Source of the DNA: Paenibacillus glucanolyticus NBRC 15330
GTDB lineage: Bacteria > Bacillota > Bacilli > Paenibacillales > Paenibacillaceae
Length of the DNA: 64,000 nucleotides
NCBI RefSeq assembly: GCF_004000885.1
Contig: NZ_BIMC01000002.1
Coordinates: 424,743 to 488,742, forward strand
Direction: 5' to 3'
Shown: piece by piece, positions 54,078 to 63,138 of the stretch
Layout: every line of letters starts with the position of its first letter
Numbering within the stretch: the stretch's first letter is position 1
Made by a program: the position numbers and the translations under genes
Notes under the pieces: generated by a model
The model's database searches: none
Told to the model about the DNA's origin: nothing
Seen by the model: the letters and a program-made list of their open reading frames with translations, nothing else

Positions 54078-55460
54078 ATGGCTTTTGAAGGATTGACCAG
54101 CAGACTACAGAATGTGTTCAGCAAGCTTCGTGGTAAAGGCAAGGTGTCCGAAGAAGATGTAACAGCCGCCATGCGTGAAGTAAGACTCGCGCTTCTTGAA
54201 GCCGACGTTAACTTCAAAGTGGTTAAGGATTTTGTATCCAAAGTGAAAGAGAAGGCCATCGGCAAGGAAGTGATGGACAGCTTTACGCCCGGCATGGTGA
54301 TCATCGACATCGTTAATAAAGAAATGACGGAGCTGATGGGTGGCAGCCAGGCCAAACTGGTTAAGAGCAATAAACCGCCTACGGTCATTATGATGGCCGG
54401 TCTGCAAGGTGCAGGTAAGACGACGACATCCGGTAAGCTGGCCAAGCTGCTGCAGAAGCAGAACAGCCGACCGCTGCTCGTAGCCGGTGACATTTATCGT
54501 CCGGCAGCGATCAAACAGCTTGAGGTCCTTGGAGAACAGATTAATGTGCCTGTATTCTCTCTTGGAGACAAGACAAGCCCGGTTGAGATTGCGAAGCAAG
54601 GCTTGCAGCATGCCAAGGATAACGGTCACGATTATGTTATTATCGATACTGCGGGCCGTTTGCATGTCGATGAAGAACTGATGGAAGAACTGAAGCAAAT
54701 CCACAGTGTTGTAAATCCCGATGAAGTGCTGCTTGTTGTTGATGCGATGACAGGTCAGGATGCGGTGAATGTGGCGGAAAGCTTCAATCAGCAATTGACG
54801 CTTACAGGCGTTGTATTGACCAAGCTGGACGGTGATACCCGAGGCGGTGCTGCCCTTTCGGTCAAAGCTGTTACCGGATGCCCGATTAAGTTCGCGGCGC
54901 TGGGTGAGAAGATTGATGCCCTGGAGCCGTTCCATCCGGAACGGATGGCATCCCGGATTCTCGGTATGGGCGATATGCTGTCCCTTATTGAGAAAGCCCA
55001 ATCGAATATTGATGCAGACAAAGCCAAGGAAATGGAACGTAAAATGCGTAATGCTGAATTTACGTTTGAGGATTTCCTGGAACAGATGGACCAAGTGAAG
55101 AAGCTCGGTCCGTTGGATCAGCTGATGGATATGATTCCCGGCATGGGCAAGATGAAGCAGACCAAGGATCTCAAAGTTGACGAGAAGCAGATGGGACGCA
55201 TTGAGGCCATTGTCCACTCCATGACTACAGCGGAGAAGCAGCAGCCTGATATTATCAATCACAACCGCCGCAAACGGATTGCGGCCGGCAGCGGAACCTC
55301 GCTGGCTGAAGTGAACCGGCTGATCAAGCAGTTTGATGAAATGCGCCGCGTCATGAAACAATTCTCGGATATGATGGGTCCCAAAGGCGGTAAAAATAAA
55401 GCAATGAAACAGTTAAAAGGCTTGACTGGTGGAAAAGGCATGAAGTTCCCATTCCGTTAA
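54078..55460 (+). CDS. ffh: Signal recognition particle protein Ffh
   Basis: 460 residues. N domain (1-85), GTPase with GLQGAGKTTTSGKLA near 109, DIYRPAAIKQL, DTAGRLHVDEEL, TKLDGDTRGGAA, and a methionine-rich M domain from about 300 that binds SRP RNA and signal sequences. ATG 54078 after GGAGGTGGCGG; the GTG at 54069 belongs to that site. Confidence 0.97.
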   Translation: MAFEGLTSRLQNVFSKLRGKGKVSEEDVTAAMREVRLALLEADVNFKVVKDFVSKVKEKAIGKEVMDSFTPGMVIIDIVNKEMTELMGGSQAKLVKSNKPPTVIMMAGLQGAGKTTTSGKLAKLLQKQNSRPLLVAGDIYRPAAIKQLEVLGEQINVPVFSLGDKTSPVEIAKQGLQHAKDNGHDYVIIDTAGRLHVDEELMEELKQIHSVVNPDEVLLVVDAMTGQDAVNVAESFNQQLTLTGVVLTKLDGDTRGGAALSVKAVTGCPIKFAALGEKIDALEPFHPERMASRILGMGDMLSLIEKAQSNIDADKAKEMERKMRNAEFTFEDFLEQMDQVKKLGPLDQLMDMIPGMGKMKQTKDLKVDEKQMGRIEAIVHSMTTAEKQQPDIINHNRRKRIAAGSGTSLAEVNRLIKQFDEMRRVMKQFSDMMGPKGGKNKAMKQLKGLTGGKGMKFPFR

Positions 55461-55507
55461 GTTTGGACATAAGCATGGACATTTTTTGAAGGAGGTGAAT
55501 TTTCAAA

Positions 55508-55780
55508 ATGGCAGTACGTATTCGTCTGAAACGCATGGGTGCTCACAAGGCTCCTTTCTACCGCGTGGTGGTTTCTGATTCCCGTTCCCCACGTGACGGC
55601 CGCTTTATCGAGGAAATCGGTTATTACAATCCGGTTGCTCAGCCGGCTGAAGTTAAGATCGATGAAGAGAAAGCACTGAACTGGCTTCAAAATGGTGCGC
55701 AAGCATCTGATACTGTTCGCAACTTGCTGAGCAAAGCGGGCGTAATGAAGAAGTTTCATGAGCTGAAGCATCAGAAATAA
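55508..55780 (+). CDS. rpsP: 30S ribosomal protein S16
   Basis: 90 residues beginning [22 protein letters not shown], the S16 signature, with IEEIGYYNP following. GAAGGAGGTGAAT precedes the ATG. Part of the ffh-rpsP-khpA string. Confidence 0.97.
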   Translation: MAVRIRLKRMGAHKAPFYRVVVSDSRSPRDGRFIEEIGYYNPVAQPAEVKIDEEKALNWLQNGAQASDTVRNLLSKAGVMKKFHELKHQK

Positions 55781-55801
55781 GACTGATCGCGAGGGTTATC
55801 T

Positions 55802-56032
55802 ATGGAAGAATTAGTTCGCGTTATTGCTAAGGCTTTAGTGGATCATCCAGAAGATGTGACTGTGAAGACCGTTGAGAAGGAGCACTTGATTGTATATGAG
55901 CTGTACGTGCATCCTGACGATGTCGGGAAGGTCATAGGCAAACAGGGGCGTATCGCCAAATCATTGCGTACAGTCGTAACATCGGCGGCAGTTAAAATGG
56001 ATAAACGGGTGACCGTTGATATCATTTCTTAA
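55802..56032 (+). CDS. khpA: KH-domain RNA-binding protein KhpA
   Basis: 76 residues, single type II KH domain with the VIGKQGRIAKSLRT loop (G-x-x-G). KhpA/YlqC pairs with KhpB (Jag) and binds RNAs involved in cell-size control. 21 bases after rpsP. Confidence 0.95.
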   Translation: MEELVRVIAKALVDHPEDVTVKTVEKEHLIVYELYVHPDDVGKVIGKQGRIAKSLRTVVTSAAVKMDKRVTVDIIS

Positions 56033-56043
56033 AATATACGAAA

Positions 56044-56075
56044 GGGGGTTAGGATGCATGTCCTAGCCCTTTTTC
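56044..56075 (+). terminator. Terminator after khpA
   Basis: Stem GGGTTAGGA/TCCTAGCCC with loop TGCATG, followed by five Ts. Confidence 0.85.
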
Positions 56076-56143
56076 GTACATGCTGAAGAAATCAGTCGGT
56101 CATACATGAGCGAACGTTCATTAAGTGATGCAGGAGGAAGACC

Positions 56144-56665
56144 ATGTCTGAAAAGTTGTTTACCGTAGGCAAAATCGTGAATACGCATGGAATCCGCGGA
56201 GAAGTCAAAGTGATGCCGCATACGGATTTTGCTGACCAGCGATTTGCTGTTAAGAGCAAGCTGTTTATTGTCCCGGACAAAGGGAGCATGATTGAAGCAA
56301 CGGTGGATACATCCCGTTTTCATAAAAATATGTATGTCCTTAAATTCAAAGAGCTGCATGGAATTAACGATGCTGAGAAGTATAAAGGCTCTCTGCTGAA
56401 GATCAAAGCGGACCTTCAGGAGGAGCTTCCGGACAACGAGTATTACTTCCATGAGATCATTGGCTGCAAGGTGCTGACAGATGATGAACCGGCAGAGGAG
56501 CTTGGCACGATTTCAGAAATTTTAACGCCCGGAGCTAATGATGTATGGGTTGTGAAGACCCCTCAAGGCAAGGAAGTTCTGCTGCCAGCCATCCCGGATG
56601 TCGTTCTTGACGTAGATAAGGAAGCCAAGCTTGTCCGCGTGCATCTTATGGAAGGGTTGTTATAG
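56144..56665 (+). CDS. rimM: Ribosome maturation factor RimM
   Basis: 173 residues. N-terminal beta-barrel (FTVGKIVNTHGIRGEVKVMPHTD) and C-terminal PRC-barrel (EYYFHEIIGCKV ... LLPAIPDVVLDVD). Assists late 30S assembly with S19. CAGGAGGAAGACC precedes the ATG. Three bases before trmD. Confidence 0.96.
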   Translation: MSEKLFTVGKIVNTHGIRGEVKVMPHTDFADQRFAVKSKLFIVPDKGSMIEATVDTSRFHKNMYVLKFKELHGINDAEKYKGSLLKIKADLQEELPDNEYYFHEIIGCKVLTDDEPAEELGTISEILTPGANDVWVVKTPQGKEVLLPAIPDVVLDVDKEAKLVRVHLMEGLL

Positions 56666-56668
56666 TCC

Positions 56669-57484
56669 ATGCGGATTGATGTGCTGACGCTGTTCCCGGA
56701 AATGTTCGACGGTGTGTTCCATTCGAGCATTTTAGGTAAAGCGGCCGAGAAACAAATTGTGCATTTAAATGCTATCAACTTCCGCCAGTATGCCGGGAAC
56801 AAGCATAGTCAGGTGGATGATACGCCATATGGCGGTGGGGGCGGGATGGTGTTAAAGCCGGATCCGATATTTGCCGCAGTGGAGGATATTCTAACTCCAC
56901 GTTCTTATGATCAGATTTCGAACAACGAGGAAGAGGCTGGGCTGGCGGAGGGCTCATCGAAATCATCAGAGGGCGTTAAGCCTCCACGCGTTATTCTGAT
57001 GTGCCCGCAAGGCGAGACGTTTACACAGAAGAAAGCGGAAGAACTGTCTCAGGAAGAGCATCTTGTGTTCATATGCGGTCATTACGAGGGCTATGATGAA
57101 CGCATCCGCGAGTATTTGGTTACTGATGAATTATCCATCGGGGATTATGTGCTTACAGGCGGAGAGCTGCCCGCAATGGTTGTTATTGATTCCGTGGTTC
57201 GATTGCTGCCGGGTGTTCTTGGCAATGAGACATCGGCGGTGACGGATTCATTCAGTACAGGGCTGCTGGAATACCCTCACTATACCCGTCCGGCTGAATT
57301 CAGGGGATGGAAGGTGCCGGATATTCTGCTCAGCGGCCATCATGCGAATATCGAAGTGTGGCGCCGTGAACAAGCGCTCAGACGGACTTGGGAGCGTCGC
57401 CCTGAATTGTTGGACAAGCTGGAATTGTCCAAACAGGATCGGATTTATATCGCAAAGCTTCAGCAAGAATCGAAACGTTTATAA
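56669..57484 (+). CDS. trmD: tRNA (guanine37-N1)-methyltransferase TrmD
   Basis: 271 residues; SPOUT knot enzyme making m1G37 in t[19 protein letters not shown] near 51-66, [13 protein letters not shown], and [18 protein letters not shown] (trefoil knot). Longer than the usual ~245 residues because of about 28 extra residues at 77-105, acidic and serine-rich, just before [10 protein letters not shown]. Terminator follows. Confidence 0.97.
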   Translation: MRIDVLTLFPEMFDGVFHSSILGKAAEKQIVHLNAINFRQYAGNKHSQVDDTPYGGGGGMVLKPDPIFAAVEDILTPRSYDQISNNEEEAGLAEGSSKSSEGVKPPRVILMCPQGETFTQKKAEELSQEEHLVFICGHYEGYDERIREYLVTDELSIGDYVLTGGELPAMVVIDSVVRLLPGVLGNETSAVTDSFSTGLLEYPHYTRPAEFRGWKVPDILLSGHHANIEVWRREQALRRTWERRPELLDKLELSKQDRIYIAKLQQESKRL

Positions 57485-57499
57485 TGAATGCCATAGACA

Positions 57500-57536
57500 A
57501 AGGAAAGATCTGCGTATGCCGATCTTTCCTTTTTTT
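57500..57536 (+). terminator. Terminator of rimM-trmD
   Basis: Stem AGGAAAGATC/GATCTTTCCT with a ten-base loop and seven Ts. Confidence 0.93.
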
Positions 57537-57667
57537 CGTATAGATTACTGCCAAAATCAATAACAATAATAAGAGAGGCTGACGAGAACATAATCCATAT
57601 CCATTGAATAATGTGCCTACATAGGCGTTTGCGGATGAATGAGAATTGTTAGGGGTGAGTAGGTTAG

Positions 57668-59665
57668 ATGCAAGAGAAGAGGAGGCGTAAGGGCAATAAA
57701 GCCGTGATCCGTGGGCTGGCTTCTGGACGAATACGAGTGAGGAGGACCGAAGCCGCGAGGTTTGTTGCGCTGATTTCCCAATTGGCTTCGCTGACAAGTG
57801 CATTTGTGGAGTTGCCAGAGAATGACAACTTCACTCGAATCAAAATACAATTACAGAGCCTGAACGAGCTGGTGTCCGGCATGAGGTTTGCACGAAGAGA
57901 ACGCCGCAGTATGAAGGAAGCGGTCCAGCAAGTTGTGACGATTCCGAATGCAGATTACCTGCAGAATATTGCCTCAAGACTGAATGGGGTCGTAACCTTG
58001 CTGCAAACGTTTGGGGAACGCATTGGCGTAGGCAGTGTCATTAATCCAGTGCTTGCGGAAGTTCAGAATGGCATTCAAACCGTGATGAATGATCCGGCAC
58101 AGCGTTCTGATCCGATTCCGTTAGCAAATCTGGTGATCAATTTGCCGCGATATGTTATGGATGCTGTCAAGAACCCGGGTGAACGATCCAGACAGCGCCT
58201 TGGAGATGTTCTTCAAGGTATCCATCAGAAGAGCAGTGTATTGGGTGTTTCGAAGCAGGAGCTTGGCGGGATGCAAGCTTTTACAGAAGGAATGGATAGG
58301 CTCTTGGGGAACGGTGCATCTTCAGGTGACTTGAGCGTTCAACTGGCCAACTATACCAATGCCCTGTCAGGTGTTGTTTCGGGTCTGAACCTTCCGAAAG
58401 CGGTCCGGGAAGCTGCATTGCAGTCATTATTGTCTATCTTAAAGAACACCAGTGCTGATCATGTTCAGGATCATGTAGAAGCTAAAACCGCTCAACGACA
58501 CGGTTCTCCGAGCTCAAGAGAAACTGCTGAAGCAGGAGATTCCTTGGAATCAGGTCGAATCAGAGTCGCGGGACTAATGGGCCTGACGGTGGCTGCAGGT
58601 GCGACGGGAAAGAATCGGGCTACAGGTACTGCAAGAGTAATGACTCCGGGGGGCATTACTGGAATGACAGGAGTAAGAGGTTCAACCGGGGCGACAGGAA
58701 ATACGGGAGCAACAGTAGCGTTTGGATCCATCGGAGCGACAGGCAGAGCGAGCCTTAAGGGATCGAGAGGGCCGACAGGTAGAATGGGAGCGGCAAGTCC
58801 AGCAGGCACAGCTAGAACAGCGGGTCCGACCGCGCCAACAGGTGTAGTTGGGGTCACGGGTGATAGAGGTCTATTGGGAGCGCCCGGATGTAATGGAGTT
58901 ACGGGTACCACCGGGGGAACTGGGATGACGAGACCGAAGGGTGCTGTAAGTGGAAGGGCAGTAACCGTTCCAAGCGGAGCAGCGCGTGTGGTTGGGGTTA
59001 CGGGAACTACGGGCGTAGCAGGAATCGCGGGTTCAACTGTCTCCATAGGATTTACGGGTGTTACAGGAGCCGCAGGAGTGACAGGTGCAGTAACCATCAC
59101 GGGGTTAACAGGCCCAATAGACACCACAGGAGTGACTGGAGTAATCGGTTCTACGGGGCCAACGGGCGGAGTTGAGGTTACAGCGGTAATTCGCCGTACG
59201 GGAACAGCAGGAGCCGCAGGAGCGTCTGAAGTAACCGATGCTGCTGGTTCAACGGGGGCCGGGCCATGGGTTGGGGGAGCTGTACTTTATAACGCGGCGG
59301 GAAGGACCCAATCGGTTCCAGCGATGTCGCCCATCATCTTCTCGCAAAATGAACTGCAAGGCGTGACTTTTAATGGAACCACGACACTCGCGATCAACAC
59401 CGCAGGTTTTTATTTCATCAACTGGCAAGTTGCACTTTCCAACCAGCAAAATTCACCAGGCATCTTCGGAATTGTGGTTAATAGCAATACGACTTCTCCG
59501 GCCAACATGGCATCTAGTGCAAATGACGATCGGGTATCCGGCTCTGCCGTTATCAACATGAAGGTTGGCGATACCGTACAGCTATATAATTTGTCTGCAC
59601 AGACCCAAACCGTTACATCTACACAGACCGCCGCCAGGCTCAATATCACCAGAATGGGTTATTAA
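57668..59665 (+). CDS. Collagen-like spore-surface protein, BclA-like
   Basis: 665 residues in three parts. Residues 1-300: basic start and a long helical region, no signal peptide. About 310-530: 74 consecutive three-residue units in one register, 53 beginning with Gly, many of the G-x-T type seen in BclA-like exosporium glycoproteins. About 533-665: a C-terminal beta-rich globular domain (GVTFNGTTTLAINTAGFYFINWQVALS ... VGDTVQLYNL), like the BclA/C1q-TNF fold that trimerises such fibres. The frame is open throughout. GGGGTGAG precedes the ATG. It separates trmD from rplS. Confidence 0.82.
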   Translation: MQEKRRRKGNKAVIRGLASGRIRVRRTEAARFVALISQLASLTSAFVELPENDNFTRIKIQLQSLNELVSGMRFARRERRSMKEAVQQVVTIPNADYLQNIASRLNGVVTLLQTFGERIGVGSVINPVLAEVQNGIQTVMNDPAQRSDPIPLANLVINLPRYVMDAVKNPGERSRQRLGDVLQGIHQKSSVLGVSKQELGGMQAFTEGMDRLLGNGASSGDLSVQLANYTNALSGVVSGLNLPKAVREAALQSLLSILKNTSADHVQDHVEAKTAQRHGSPSSRETAEAGDSLESGRIRVAGLMGLTVAAGATGKNRATGTARVMTPGGITGMTGVRGSTGATGNTGATVAFGSIGATGRASLKGSRGPTGRMGAASPAGTARTAGPTAPTGVVGVTGDRGLLGAPGCNGVTGTTGGTGMTRPKGAVSGRAVTVPSGAARVVGVTGTTGVAGIAGSTVSIGFTGVTGAAGVTGAVTITGLTGPIDTTGVTGVIGSTGPTGGVEVTAVIRRTGTAGAAGASEVTDAAGSTGAGPWVGGAVLYNAAGRTQSVPAMSPIIFSQNELQGVTFNGTTTLAINTAGFYFINWQVALSNQQNSPGIFGIVVNSNTTSPANMASSANDDRVSGSAVINMKVGDTVQLYNLSAQTQTVTSTQTAARLNITRMGY

Positions 59666-59766
59666 AATAAGAACAGCTGCAAGATTTTACATGTTACAGC
59701 CGAAATGTTTGTGGTTAATACATTATTGGAAACAAGACATAAGCATTGTTGAGGAGGCCCTTAATC

Positions 59767-59907
59767 GTGTCAGATAATAATGTAACGTATAACAATCAAA
59801 TGGAAAAAGATCATACAGAAGTATCCTTTCAAACCGTCGATGATATTCTGGAATATTACGGCAAGCGCCATAAAGAGGCAAGCGATTCGAAAGAATCCGT
59901 AAATTAA
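59767..59907 (+). CDS. Small acidic protein (46 residues)
   Basis: GTG start eight bases after GAGGAGG. Sequence begins VSDNNVTYNNQMEKD and ends GKRHKEASDSKESVN; hydrophilic, no membrane segment, no family recognised. It lies between the collagen-like gene and a strong terminator, so it may share that transcript and be sporulation-related; inference from position only. Confidence 0.6.
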   Translation: MSDNNVTYNNQMEKDHTEVSFQTVDDILEYYGKRHKEASDSKESVN

Positions 59908-59916
59908 TCTTAGTCT

Positions 59917-59960
59917 AACCACTTTTGACATGTTATCTTACATGCCAAAAGTGGTTTTTT
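59917..59960 (+). terminator. Terminator before rplS
   Basis: Long stem AACCACTTTTG-CATG/CATG-CAAAAGTGGTT with an eight-base loop, then Ts. Confidence 0.92.
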
Positions 59961-60015
59961 AAAGGTGAGTGTACTATAATTATGGATCATCTGGATGGGT
60001 GTAAAGATGAAATAC

Positions 60016-60044
60016 TTGATTCTAACCGCAAAATGTGATACTAT
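60016..60044 (+). promoter_or_regulatory. Sigma-A promoter of rplS
   Basis: TTGATT (60016-60021), 17-base spacer, TACTAT (60039-60044). Start expected near 60051. Confidence 0.65.
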
Positions 60045-60050
60045 TTCTTT

Positions 60051-60145
60051 TGTTGTGAATACGGTGGTCCGCTGCGGATAATGAAGGAAATACATAGAAT
60101 TTCCGGAAGATGCAAGAACGCCTGTGTGAGAGGAGGGAGTCATAG
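60051..60145 (+). promoter_or_regulatory. rplS leader, possible L19 autoregulatory RNA
   Basis: About 95-nt leader with GGTGGTCCGCTGCGG and hairpin GGAAAT/ATTTCC at about 60084-60103, ending at the AGGAGGGAG site. An L19 leader motif is known upstream of rplS in Bacilli; I judge this a plausible case from position and hairpins, not from a covariance match. Confidence 0.4.
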
Positions 60146-60493
60146 ATGATGAATATCGTTCAAGCGATTACTGAAGAACAACTTCGCAAGGATATTCCGA
60201 GCTTTCGTCCTGGTGATACTTTGAAAGTACACGTAAAGGTTATCGAGGGAACTCGTGAGCGTATCCAGTTGTTCGAAGGTGTTGTAATTAAACGTCGCGG
60301 TGGCGGAATCAGTGAGACTTTTACCGTTCGTAAAATTTCTTACGGTGTTGGTGTGGAAAGAACTTTCCCAATCAACTCGCCTAAAATCGATAAAATCGAA
60401 GTGGCTCGCCGTGGTAAAGTGCGTCGTGCGAAGCTTTATTATCTTCGTGAACTGCGCGGTAAAGCAGCGAGAATTAAAGAAATTCGTCGTTAA
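60146..60493 (+). CDS. rplS: 50S ribosomal protein L19
   Basis: 115 residues; [21 protein letters not shown] and [12 protein letters not shown] are the L19 signature, with a basic C-terminus. Sits at the 30S-50S interface. ATG 60146 is seven bases after AGGAGGGAG; a second ATG follows at once. It has its own promoter here rather than following trmD. Confidence 0.97.
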   Translation: MMNIVQAITEEQLRKDIPSFRPGDTLKVHVKVIEGTRERIQLFEGVVIKRRGGGISETFTVRKISYGVGVERTFPINSPKIDKIEVARRGKVRRAKLYYLRELRGKAARIKEIRR

Positions 60494-60506
60494 TTACAAG
60501 GCGGTA

Positions 60507-60540
60507 AAAAGGGGCTTGTGCGTATATACAAGCCCCTTTT
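60507..60540 (+). terminator. Terminator of rplS
   Basis: Stem AAGGGGCTTGT/ACAAGCCCCTT plus TT. Confidence 0.88.
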
Positions 60541-60595
60541 GTATATCCAAAAATCGCTATTATGGAAAGCGATCTATAGAGAAGGACGGTGGGTT

Positions 60596-61210
60596 ATGGA
60601 GAAAGATCAACAACATGAGGCATTGGACACAAACGTGGGGAAACCGGCCAAGAAGGCCAAAAACGAGCTGGTAGAATGGCTAAAGGCTCTTCTTATTGCT
60701 CTGGTTCTCGTCGTTCTCATTCGCTGGCTTCTCTTTAAACCGTTTATTGTGCAAGGTCCGTCTATGGAACCTAATTTTGTATCCAATCAAAAGTTGATTG
60801 TTAACGAGATTCTATATGATATCCGCAAGCCAGAGCGTGGAGAAGTCATCGTATTCCATGTTCCTGATGAGGGTAGGGATTTCATTAAACGCGTGATCGC
60901 TGTTGCTGGTGATACGGTTAAAGTTGAAGGCGATAAAGTGCTTGTCAACGGAGAGCCTGTGAATGAAACCTACATACAGGAAGCAATTGATAAGGCCCAT
61001 GCTGAGGACAGATTATACAATAACACAGATTTTCCGAACTCCTTCGTTCCGGAAGGCGTTGTTCCAGAAGGCCATGTGTTTGTGATGGGGGATAACCGTT
61101 CCAACAGCACAGACAGCCGAATGATAGGATATGTTCCTTTGGGGGATATTATCGGTCGAGCAGACTTGATTTTCTGGCCGATTAAAGACGTAGGGCTCAT
61201 CAACCATTAG
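60596..61210 (+). CDS. lepB: Type I signal peptidase
   Basis: 204 residues with one N-terminal membrane helix (about 29-46) and an extracellular catalytic domain: S56 in GPSMEPN, K98 in RDFIKRVIAVAGD, and GDNRSNSTDSR near 167. Cleaves signal peptides of exported proteins. ATG 60596 after AAGGACGG; the frame opens at 60518 inside the rplS terminator. Confidence 0.96.
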   Translation: MEKDQQHEALDTNVGKPAKKAKNELVEWLKALLIALVLVVLIRWLLFKPFIVQGPSMEPNFVSNQKLIVNEILYDIRKPERGEVIVFHVPDEGRDFIKRVIAVAGDTVKVEGDKVLVNGEPVNETYIQEAIDKAHAEDRLYNNTDFPNSFVPEGVVPEGHVFVMGDNRSNSTDSRMIGYVPLGDIIGRADLIFWPIKDVGLINH

Positions 61211-61264
61211 CCACGACGCTATAGAACGATGAAAGTTTGCAGAGCAAAGTAGAGGTGACGACGT

Positions 61265-62131
61265 TTGACAATACAATGGTTTCCTGGACATATGACCAAA
61301 GCGCGCCGCCAAATTCAGGAGAAGCTGAAGCTGATCGATGCTGTAATTGAGCTGATCGATGCGAGGCTTCCGCTCTCAAGCCGAAATCCGATGATTGACG
61401 AGATTTTGCAGGGCAAGCCGCGGCTGATCATCATGAATAAAGCCGATTTGGCCGATCCTGAGGTTACAAGGCAATGGCAGGCTTATTTTAAAGAAAATAG
61501 CCTAACGGCCTTTCCTGTAGATGCATCAACAGGAACAGGCATCAAGGATATTCCAAACCAGATTAAATTGCTGTTGAAGGAAAAAATCGACAAACAAATC
61601 GCCAAGGGAATGAATCCGCGTGCGATGCGTGTGTTGATTGTAGGTATACCGAATGTGGGCAAGTCCACTCTGATTAACCGGCTTGCTGGCCGTAACATCG
61701 CGGAGACGGGGGATCGTCCAGGTGTAACGAAAGGGCAGCAGTGGATTAAGGTTGCCGGCGGGGAGATGGAGCTGCTGGATACACCAGGTATCTTGTGGCC
61801 GAAGTTTGAGGATCAGAATGTAGGGTACCGACTTGCGGTAACCGGCGCGATCAAGGAAGAAATATTGAACGTAGAGGATATTGCCTATTTTGCGATCAAA
61901 TATTTCTCCAACTATTATTGGAAGACGATGAGTGAGCGATTTGATCTCAAGGAACGTCCGACGGATCTGGACAATCCGGATGAAATCGTTGCCGTCATGG
62001 AAGCGGTCGGAAGAAAACGCGGCTGTATCGTAAGCGGCGGCAGAGTCGATCTGGAAAAAGCCTCGAGCATATTCCTGCGTGAGCTCCGTGCAGGCAAGCT
62101 GGGCCGCTATTCGATGGAGTCCCCTTATTGA
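61265..62131 (+). CDS. rbgA: Ribosome biogenesis GTPase RbgA (YlqF)
   Basis: 288 residues, circularly permuted GTPase: the G4 motif MNKADLAD comes before G1 [14 protein letters not shown] and G3 DTPG. N-terminus [17 protein letters not shown] is typical. Needed for late 50S assembly. TTG start after AGAGGTGACGACG. Followed by about 310 bases without a gene. Confidence 0.97.
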   Translation: MTIQWFPGHMTKARRQIQEKLKLIDAVIELIDARLPLSSRNPMIDEILQGKPRLIIMNKADLADPEVTRQWQAYFKENSLTAFPVDASTGTGIKDIPNQIKLLLKEKIDKQIAKGMNPRAMRVLIVGIPNVGKSTLINRLAGRNIAETGDRPGVTKGQQWIKVAGGEMELLDTPGILWPKFEDQNVGYRLAVTGAIKEEILNVEDIAYFAIKYFSNYYWKTMSERFDLKERPTDLDNPDEIVAVMEAVGRKRGCIVSGGRVDLEKASSIFLRELRAGKLGRYSMESPY

Positions 62132-62440
62132 TTAGCTTGGGGATAATGCGATAACATCTCTGCTCATGTCCGCCATGAGGATGATACAGCATAAAGGTTT
62201 TGTTTTTGGCACGTGATAAAAAAGTGAATGTAAGACAAGGTAAGAGCTGCCGGTGATGGCAGCTCTTTTTGTTGAAATGGTATGATCCTACCTGTTCTGG
62301 AATCGGCGTTTGCTGCGAAAGGGTGACGCCCTGTGTCTTGTGTGATAATCTAGAAGAGTTACTAGATTGAGAGTGTAGTTGACAGACCGTATGTACGGAC
62401 TTGAAACAAGCGGTAATTCGGAACCAAAGGGGTTAAACCT
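62132..62440. other. Intergenic region between rbgA and rnhB
   Basis: Holds one terminator (62243-62270), a TTGACA at 62379-62384 without a matching -10, and an imperfect palindrome around CCGTATGTACGG at 62387-62398. No coding frame with a ribosome binding site. Confidence 0.5.
62243..62270 (+). terminator. Terminator of lepB-rbgA
   Basis: Stem AGAGCTGCC/GGCAGCTCT with loop GGTGAT and five Ts. Confidence 0.92.
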
Positions 62441-63058
62441 ATGACGGATTTATTAATGTACGAGCGTGACTATTGGAATCATTATATACATATTGCAGGC
62501 ATTGACGAAGTTGGCCGGGGCTGTTTGTTCGGAGATGTGGTTGCGGCGGCGGTTATTTTACCGGAAGGGTTAGTGATCGAAGGGATTAATGATTCGAAGA
62601 AACTCAGTGCCAAGAAGCGGGAGACACTCTATGATCTCATCATGGAAGATGCGCTCGCTGTCGGTGTGGGGTTGGTGGATGCGGAAACGATCGACAGGAT
62701 CAACATTAAACAAGCGGCAAGGCTTGCGATGAAGATGGCTGTTGAGCAATTGGCGGTCACCCCTCAATTTTTGCTTGTTGATGCTGAGAAGGTGGATTGC
62801 GATATCCCGCAGCGTGCGATTATCAAAGGCGATGCAAAAAGCCAGTCCATTGCCGCGGCCTCCATTATTGCGAAGGTCACCCGTGACAGATTGTGTGAAG
62901 GGGAATGGGAGGCGCGATATCCGGAATACGGAATTGCAGTACATAAAGGCTACGCAACCAAATTTCACCGGGAACAGCTGCAATTGCACGGACCTACGTC
63001 CATGCACCGGAGAAGTTTTTTGAAAAACATGGAGATTGAGCAATTGTCTTTATTCTAG
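62441..63058 (+). CDS. rnhB: Ribonuclease HII
   Basis: 205 residues; removes RNA from RNA-DNA hybrids. D22-E23 in AGIDEVGRG, D114 in LLVDAEK and D149 in VTRDR supply the D-E-D-D metal site; KGDAKSQSIAAASIIAKV is intact. The usual GRGPLAGPV stretch reads GRGCLFGDV, a variant next to the active site that leaves the catalytic residues unchanged. Shine-Dalgarno is weak (AAAGGGG). Confidence 0.95.
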   Translation: MTDLLMYERDYWNHYIHIAGIDEVGRGCLFGDVVAAAVILPEGLVIEGINDSKKLSAKKRETLYDLIMEDALAVGVGLVDAETIDRINIKQAARLAMKMAVEQLAVTPQFLLVDAEKVDCDIPQRAIIKGDAKSQSIAAASIIAKVTRDRLCEGEWEARYPEYGIAVHKGYATKFHREQLQLHGPTSMHRRSFLKNMEIEQLSLF

Positions 63059-63066
63059 AATTCGAT

Positions 63067-63096
63067 GCAGCCCGCCCTCGTCAAAAGGCGGGCTGC
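63067..63096 (+). other. Hairpin after rnhB
   Basis: Ten-base stem GCAGCCCGCC/GGCGGGCTGC without a T-run; weak or Rho-independent-poor terminator, or an mRNA-stabilising structure before the next gene. Confidence 0.4.
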
Positions 63097-63138
63097 TGCC
63101 GATATATAAGGTAAATAGAAGGCGTGGGAGGATAAATC

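Noticed and set aside
54105..55361. 418-codon open frame antisense to ffh
   Set aside because: Mirror of a conserved gene; no ribosome binding site, no recognisable protein, composition follows ffh codon bias.
58492..59127. 211-codon proline/valine-rich frame antisense to the collagen-like tract
   Set aside because: Arises automatically because GGN-rich repeats read as P/V/A codons on the other strand.
58590..59270. Short regular repeats resembling a CRISPR array
   Set aside because: Nine-base periodicity within a coding frame encoding G-x-y units; no spacers of ~30-40 bases and no cas genes.
62379..62400. TTGACA followed by a palindrome upstream of rnhB as a regulated promoter
   Set aside because: No acceptable -10 at 16-18 bases; kept only as a remark on the intergenic region.
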